Of a stretch of 8,733 nucleotides of DNA, positions 5,976 through 8,733 are shown piece by piece. The stretch spans positions 1 through 8,733 of the forward strand of contig JALSKY010000247.1 of assembly GCA_026988585.1 (NCBI GenBank), in the 5' to 3' direction. Made by a program: the position numbers and the translations under genes. Positions within the stretch are counted from its first letter, which is position 1. Each line of letters starts with the position of its first letter. The stretch is from Deltaproteobacteria bacterium (GTDB lineage Bacteria > Desulfobacterota > Dissulfuribacteria > Dissulfuribacterales > QOAL01). Under the pieces are notes generated by a model that saw only the letters and a program-made list of their open reading frames with translations, searched no databases and was not told the DNA's origin.

Positions 5976-6860
5976 CTACTTCGAAAACAGCATGTCGTTG
6001 AGCCGGAACCACATCTGCTCCAAGGTTTGAGATACGCCGGATTCCTGGAGTTCCGTGACCGCCTTTCCCTGGACCTGCGCATCTGTAAAGGCCTGGTCAA
6101 AGGGAATGGCTGCGATCATCTCTATCCCGTTATCAGTGCAATATCTCTCGATGGCCTTGGCCATATTGCCATTAAGGTCACACTTGTTGAGACAGACTGC
6201 GGCCGGGACCTTGAAATGTGTTGTAAGCCCAATGACCCGTTCAAGATCGTGAAGCCCTGACATTGTGGGCTCGGTAACGATCAATACCAGGTCTGCTCCG
6301 GAAATGGATGCTATAACAGGACACCCTATGCCAGGAGGACCATCTACCAATATAAGTTTTTTGTCAAGATTTTCCGCTTGCTGCGTAGCCTGATTCTTTA
6401 CCAGGGTTACCAGCTTGCCTGAGTTCTCTTCACCAGGAAAGAGATGAGAGTGGACCATTGGGCCAAATCTGGTATCTGACAGGAACCACTGGCCACATCT
6501 GCAGGGATGCATGGTGATGGCCTCTGCAGGACAGAATCTGGCACATACAGCACATCCTTCGCAGGCCATGCCGTTCACAGATGCAATGCCTTCATCATCT
6601 GTTTCAATGGCATCGAACTGGCATATAGCTGAACATTCACCGCATGCGGTACAATTCTCCCGACGGATTTTGGCCTCAGTCCCTGATATAAAATCGTTTT
6701 CACTTCTGATTTCAGGGGCCAAAATCAGATGAAGGTCTGAGGCATCAACATCACAGTCAGCAATTATCTTTGAGGGGGCTGCAAGATGGGCCAGTGCCGC
6801 GGTGATGGATGTCTTGCCTGTTCCACCCTTTCCGCTGAGAATCAGGAGTTCTTTTCTCAT
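5976..6860 (-). CDS. MinD-family P-loop ATPase with inserted 2x[4Fe-4S] ferredoxin domain
   Basis: The 294-residue cytoplasmic protein combines a MinD/Mrp-type ATPase with a bacterial ferredoxin insert. Deviant Walker A is SGKGGTGKTS (9-18, signature Lys11, Lys16), then DCDVDASDLHL (35-45). The ferredoxin insert follows: Cys70, 73, 76, 80 and Cys100, 103, 106, 110, each arranged C-x2-C-x2-C-x3-C, enough for two [4Fe-4S] clusters. An extra Cys120-x-Cys122 follows, in HPCRCG. Next come GPMVHSHLFPGEENSGKLV and Walker B LVDGPPGIGCPV (171-182). This architecture matches the Fe-S ATPase subunits of the Desulfovibrio ORP complex. ATG at 6860 follows the upstream gene's stop by only 8 bases (AGGGGGT as ribosome binding site), so the two ATPases are co-translated and may form a heterodimer (inference). 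Confidence 0.93.
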   Translation of the reverse strand: MRKELLILSGKGGTGKTSITAALAHLAAPSKIIADCDVDASDLHLILAPEIRSENDFISGTEAKIRRENCTACGECSAICQFDAIETDDEGIASVNGMACEGCAVCARFCPAEAITMHPCRCGQWFLSDTRFGPMVHSHLFPGEENSGKLVTLVKNQATQQAENLDKKLILVDGPPGIGCPVIASISGADLVLIVTEPTMSGLHDLERVIGLTTHFKVPAAVCLNKCDLNGNMAKAIERYCTDNGIEMIAAIPFDQAFTDAQVQGKAVTELQESGVSQTLEQMWFRLNDMLFSK

Positions 6861-6868
6861 TTTACCCC

Positions 6869-7795
6869 CTATGCGTTGAGATGTTCCATGGATTGGACGA
6901 TATTTTTTAAAATATTGCTAAAGTGCCCCTGCAGATCCGGGCGGGCCTGAATCAGCGGGATTCCGGCAGCATATGCCTCTGCCACCCCCCTGTCAAAAGG
7001 AATCTCCAACAGGACATCTATACCCTCTTTTCTGCACCACTCATAGACCTCTTTATAGCCGGAACCTGCCCTGTTGATAATGACGCCAAATGGAATGGAG
7101 AGGATCTTGATAACTTCTGCACATAGCTTGAGATCATGATAGCCAAAGGGGGTAGGTTCTGTGACCAGAATAGCATAATCAGTACCGGTAAGGGTGTTGA
7201 TCACAGGACATGATGTGCCGGGAGGAGCATCAATTATAACCAGGGTGTCGTCGTTAGGAAGCCTTTTCTTGATGGCCTTTATCAGGGGAGAAGCCATTGC
7301 CTCCCCAACCCTGAGCTCTCCCTGAACAAGGTCAATACCGTTGACATGGGTCTTGCTTATCTGTCCCAGGAGTCTCTTGCCATGTTGCAGTGCATTTTGT
7401 TCACACACACGAAAACAGCCGAGACAGGAGTGGCACATCTCTGGAAAGACCAGAATTGTTTGGCCAAGAACCGTTATGGCATTGAACTGGCAGATATCCC
7501 GGCACTCTCCGCAATAATTGCACCGCTCCTCAATAACTTCCGGTACGGTGGCGAAGATATCTTCCTGCTCATGCCACTGGATATGGTTCGGGCTGGGAGA
7601 TCCATACTGTTCCTGTCCGGTAATCTCTTCTGACTCTTCAGACATGAAGATATGGGCATTGGGTTCTTCTACATCACAATCTGCAAGCATTACCCGTTTT
7701 TTGAACTCAGGCAACTGGACTGCAGAGAGGGCCAGGGCAGTTGCAACGGTAGTCTTTCCTGTACCCCCTTTTCCACTTGCAATGGCTATTTTCAT
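6869..7795 (-). CDS. MinD-family P-loop ATPase with inserted ferredoxin domain (paralogue)
   Basis: This 308-residue protein is a second MinD/ferredoxin ATPase, clearly diverged from its neighbour. It starts directly in the P-loop strand: KIAIASGKGGTGKTT with signature Lys9 and Lys14. DCDVEEPNAHIF follows, then two C-x2-C-x2-C-x3-C motifs (Cys92, 95, 98, 102 and Cys121, 124, 127, 131). A separate subtype motif is LVQGELRVGEAMASPLIKAIKK (155-176), where the neighbour has ENSGKLV. Walker B is IIDAPPGTSCPV (187-198), followed by LVTEPTPFGYHDL. In ORP-type clusters such pairs of unlike MinD proteins are the rule, so they are probably two distinct subunits and not redundant copies. Start ATG 7795, 24 bases after the ORP-like gene; no strong ribosome binding site is visible, suggesting coupling. 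Confidence 0.93.
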   Translation of the reverse strand: MKIAIASGKGGTGKTTVATALALSAVQLPEFKKRVMLADCDVEEPNAHIFMSEESEEITGQEQYGSPSPNHIQWHEQEDIFATVPEVIEERCNYCGECRDICQFNAITVLGQTILVFPEMCHSCLGCFRVCEQNALQHGKRLLGQISKTHVNGIDLVQGELRVGEAMASPLIKAIKKRLPNDDTLVIIDAPPGTSCPVINTLTGTDYAILVTEPTPFGYHDLKLCAEVIKILSIPFGVIINRAGSGYKEVYEWCRKEGIDVLLEIPFDRGVAEAYAAGIPLIQARPDLQGHFSNILKNIVQSMEHLNA

Positions 7796-7819
7796 GGATT
7801 TATCTCTATGGATTCAGGT

Positions 7820-8290
7820 CTATTTCTTGCCACAACGGCATCTGCCGCCGCCCATACCCATGCCTCTTCCACCGCCTTTACCCCTTCCTGCTCCTGATCC
7901 CCCCATGCCGGACATCCGGCCAGGGGTATCAGGATGAGCATCGGAATCAGGTCCAGCAAGCGGGGCAGCGGACCCGGAAAGGTAGCTGTCTACAGCCTCT
8001 GACACTGAGCCGGAGAGACCGGAAACCACCTTGATTCCGGCTGCCTCCAGAACAGCAAAGGCCTTGGGGCCAACCCTGCCAGTAAGCACTATGTTTGCAC
8101 CAGCCTGGGCGACTGCAGTAGCGGCATTGATTCCTGCTCCATGGGCAGCATCAGCAGCGCTTGTATTGTCAATTACGTCAACAAGGCTTCTGGATTGGTC
8201 ATCCACGATCAAAATATAAGGGGCCCTTCCAAATCTTGGATCAAGAGATGAGGTAAGCCCTTTTCCTGTTGAACTTATAGCTATTTTCAC
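7820..8290 (-). CDS. ORP-like DiNase-domain protein with Gly/Met-rich Cys tail
   Basis: The 156-residue protein is the first gene of the minus-strand cluster. Residues 1-105 are a NifX/NifB-type DiNase domain: KIAISSTGKGLTSSLDPRFGRAPYILIVD, then HGAGINAATAVAQAGANIVLTGRVGPKAFAVLEAAGIKVV. It is the best candidate for the orange-protein (ORP) subunit, which in Desulfovibrio binds a Mo-Cu-S cluster non-covalently. The remaining 45-50 residues are unusual: Pro/Asp-rich, then a long Gly/Met/Arg run ending C-R-C-G-K-K (Cys151, Cys153). ORP itself is about 118 residues, so this is an extension of roughly 40. The start is GTG at 8290 with AAGGAG at 8297-8302, 6 bases upstream; the overlapping ATG one frame away meets a stop at once. 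Identity of any bound metal cannot be read from sequence. Confidence 0.88.
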   Translation of the reverse strand: MKIAISSTGKGLTSSLDPRFGRAPYILIVDDQSRSLVDVIDNTSAADAAHGAGINAATAVAQAGANIVLTGRVGPKAFAVLEAAGIKVVSGLSGSVSEAVDSYLSGSAAPLAGPDSDAHPDTPGRMSGMGGSGAGRGKGGGRGMGMGGGRCRCGKK

Positions 8291-8296
8291 ATTTTT

Positions 8297-8302
8297 CTCC
8301 TT
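8297..8302 (-). promoter_or_regulatory. Ribosome binding site deciding the GTG start of the ORP-like gene
   Basis: AAGGAG on the minus strand ends 6 bases before GTG 8290. The nearby ATG (8290-8292) is followed at once by TGA in its frame, so the GTG is the true start. Confidence 0.75.
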
Positions 8303-8322
8303 GGAATATTGTTGTTTGCTGT

Positions 8323-8342
8323 AGATGTTCGGTTAAACATCT
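8323..8342. promoter_or_regulatory. Inverted repeat AGATGTT-N6-AACATCT in the cluster leader
   Basis: Arms AGATGTT (8323-8329) and AACATCT (8336-8342) are perfectly complementary with a 6-base spacer. The site lies between the candidate promoter and the ribosome binding site of the ORP-like gene, about at the predicted transcription start. It could be an operator, or a stem-loop at the 5' end of the transcript. The role is inferred. Confidence 0.4.
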
Positions 8343-8348
8343 TTTATC

Positions 8349-8377
8349 AACTTAGGTTTCGGTCAGGAAACTGTCAA
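8349..8377 (-). promoter_or_regulatory. Candidate promoter of the ORP-like cluster
   Basis: On the minus strand a perfect -35 box TTGACA (8372-8377) lies just after an A-tract (8380-8387). A weak -10 candidate, TAAGTT (8349-8354, 3 of 6), follows a 17-base spacer. Inside the spacer is an inverted repeat GTTTC-N6-GAAAC (8356-8371) that could bind a regulator. I found no -24/-12 sigma54 element with correct GG-N10-GC spacing in this gap, unlike the sigma54-dependent Desulfovibrio orp operons. Confidence 0.4.
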
Positions 8378-8532
8378 GGTTTTTTTTGGGCGCAGGCTAA
8401 AAACATTTTTCCCGATTTCTGAGAAGAGTAGATTTACTGGCGGAAACATTATTGGATATTAATGTGATCTGGGTGACTGAAAGCCAGTAGTTTCTTGCCA
8501 GTTGCAGGATATGGGGGAGGGAAGGAGGTCGA

Positions 8533-8733
8533 TCAGGTTTGATTTTCCCGGAAAAGAGCCTTTTCTATGGCCTCTTTCAGGTCTGATATGTAGAATGGCT
8601 TTTTCAGGATTACTGATATTCCAAGGGTTTTGATAGTGTTCCTGTCGATGTCCTTGGCAAATCCTGTAGCAACAATGACCCTGCTTTCTATGCCCATCTC
8701 CCGGATCAGCTCCAGCATTTCGAGACCTCCCAT
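8533..8733 (-). CDS. Response-regulator receiver domain, C-terminal part (5' partial)
   Basis: The frame runs off the right edge, so only the last 66 residues are seen. MGGLEMLELIREM corresponds to the stretch just after the phospho-acceptor Asp loop (typically D-x-x-M-P-x-M-G-G). VIVATGFA carries the conserved Thr, and LKKPF carries the conserved Lys-Pro before the last helix. The protein ends right after the receiver fold (...KALFRENQT), with no output domain at the C-terminus. It is therefore either a stand-alone CheY-like regulator, an N-terminal output type (rare), or the receiver end of a hybrid histidine kinase. It is co-directional with the ORP-like cluster but 242 bases away, so it is probably a separate unit. 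No clear hairpin terminator follows it. Confidence 0.82.
   Translation of the reverse strand: MGGLEMLELIREMGIESRVIVATGFAKDIDRNTIKTLGISVILKKPFYISDLKEAIEKALFRENQT

Noticed and set aside
5976..7795. MinD genes as part of a Min cell-division system
   Set aside because: Both have ferredoxin inserts and no MinC/MinE neighbour, and no C-terminal amphipathic membrane-targeting helix typical of MinD is evident.
8435..8503. TACTGGC / GCCAGTA / GCCAGTT repeats downstream of the receiver gene, considered as a terminator
   Set aside because: The complementary arms are more than 40 bases apart with no T-run, so a stable terminator hairpin is unlikely.

Overview
The window looks like chromosomal DNA of an anaerobic, Gram-negative bacterium, most likely a Desulfobacterota/'Deltaproteobacteria' type. 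The basis is a compact set of anaerobe-typical genes (MinD-type ATPases carrying ferredoxin domains, an Mrp/NBP35 ATPase and NifX/NifB-type 'DiNase' proteins) beside an OmpA-type outer-envelope protein. The lineage is inferred from gene content, not from a marker gene. No rRNA, tRNA, CRISPR array, insertion sequence or attachment site was seen.

Left part, plus strand (1-3402). A large exported protein of unknown function enters from beyond the left edge (ends 2034) and is followed by a strong hairpin terminator (2052-2085). A 288-base intergenic region then holds a good sigma70-like promoter, a perfect 16-bp palindrome and a strong ribosome binding site. These lead into a signal-peptide protein with a concanavalin/LamG-like N-terminal half and an OmpA peptidoglycan-binding C-terminal domain (2323-3402).

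Main part, minus strand (8290 down to 3478), convergent with the OmpA gene. Seven co-directional genes are read in this order: an ORP-like DiNase protein with a Gly/Met-rich tail, two different MinD-type ATPases each with two [4Fe-4S] ferredoxin motifs, an Mrp/NBP35 Fe-S carrier ATPase, a second small DiNase protein, an FmdB-type zinc-ribbon protein, and a DUF2400/TIGR02757 protein. The first five match the components of the Desulfovibrio 'orange protein' (ORP) complex: ORP binds a Mo-Cu-S cluster and is encoded with MinD-like and Mrp-like ATPases. In the characterised Desulfovibrio system the Mrp ATPase and a DiNase domain form one protein (MrpORP). Here they are two adjacent genes, so this looks like a split version. 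A second promoter just before mrp may divide the cluster into two transcription units (orp-minD-minD and mrp-DiNase-fmdB-DUF2400).

Likely joint role (inference from families): nucleotide-driven assembly and delivery of Fe-S or Mo/Cu-S clusters to partner proteins, with the two MinD/ferredoxin proteins as clients or redox-coupled partners. Three small proteins of the cluster end in Cys-rich or Cys/His-rich tails, which hints at metal handling.

Right edge. The C-terminal half of a response-regulator receiver domain (minus strand, 8533-8733) lies upstream of the cluster, separated by 242 bases that contain a candidate promoter and two inverted repeats.
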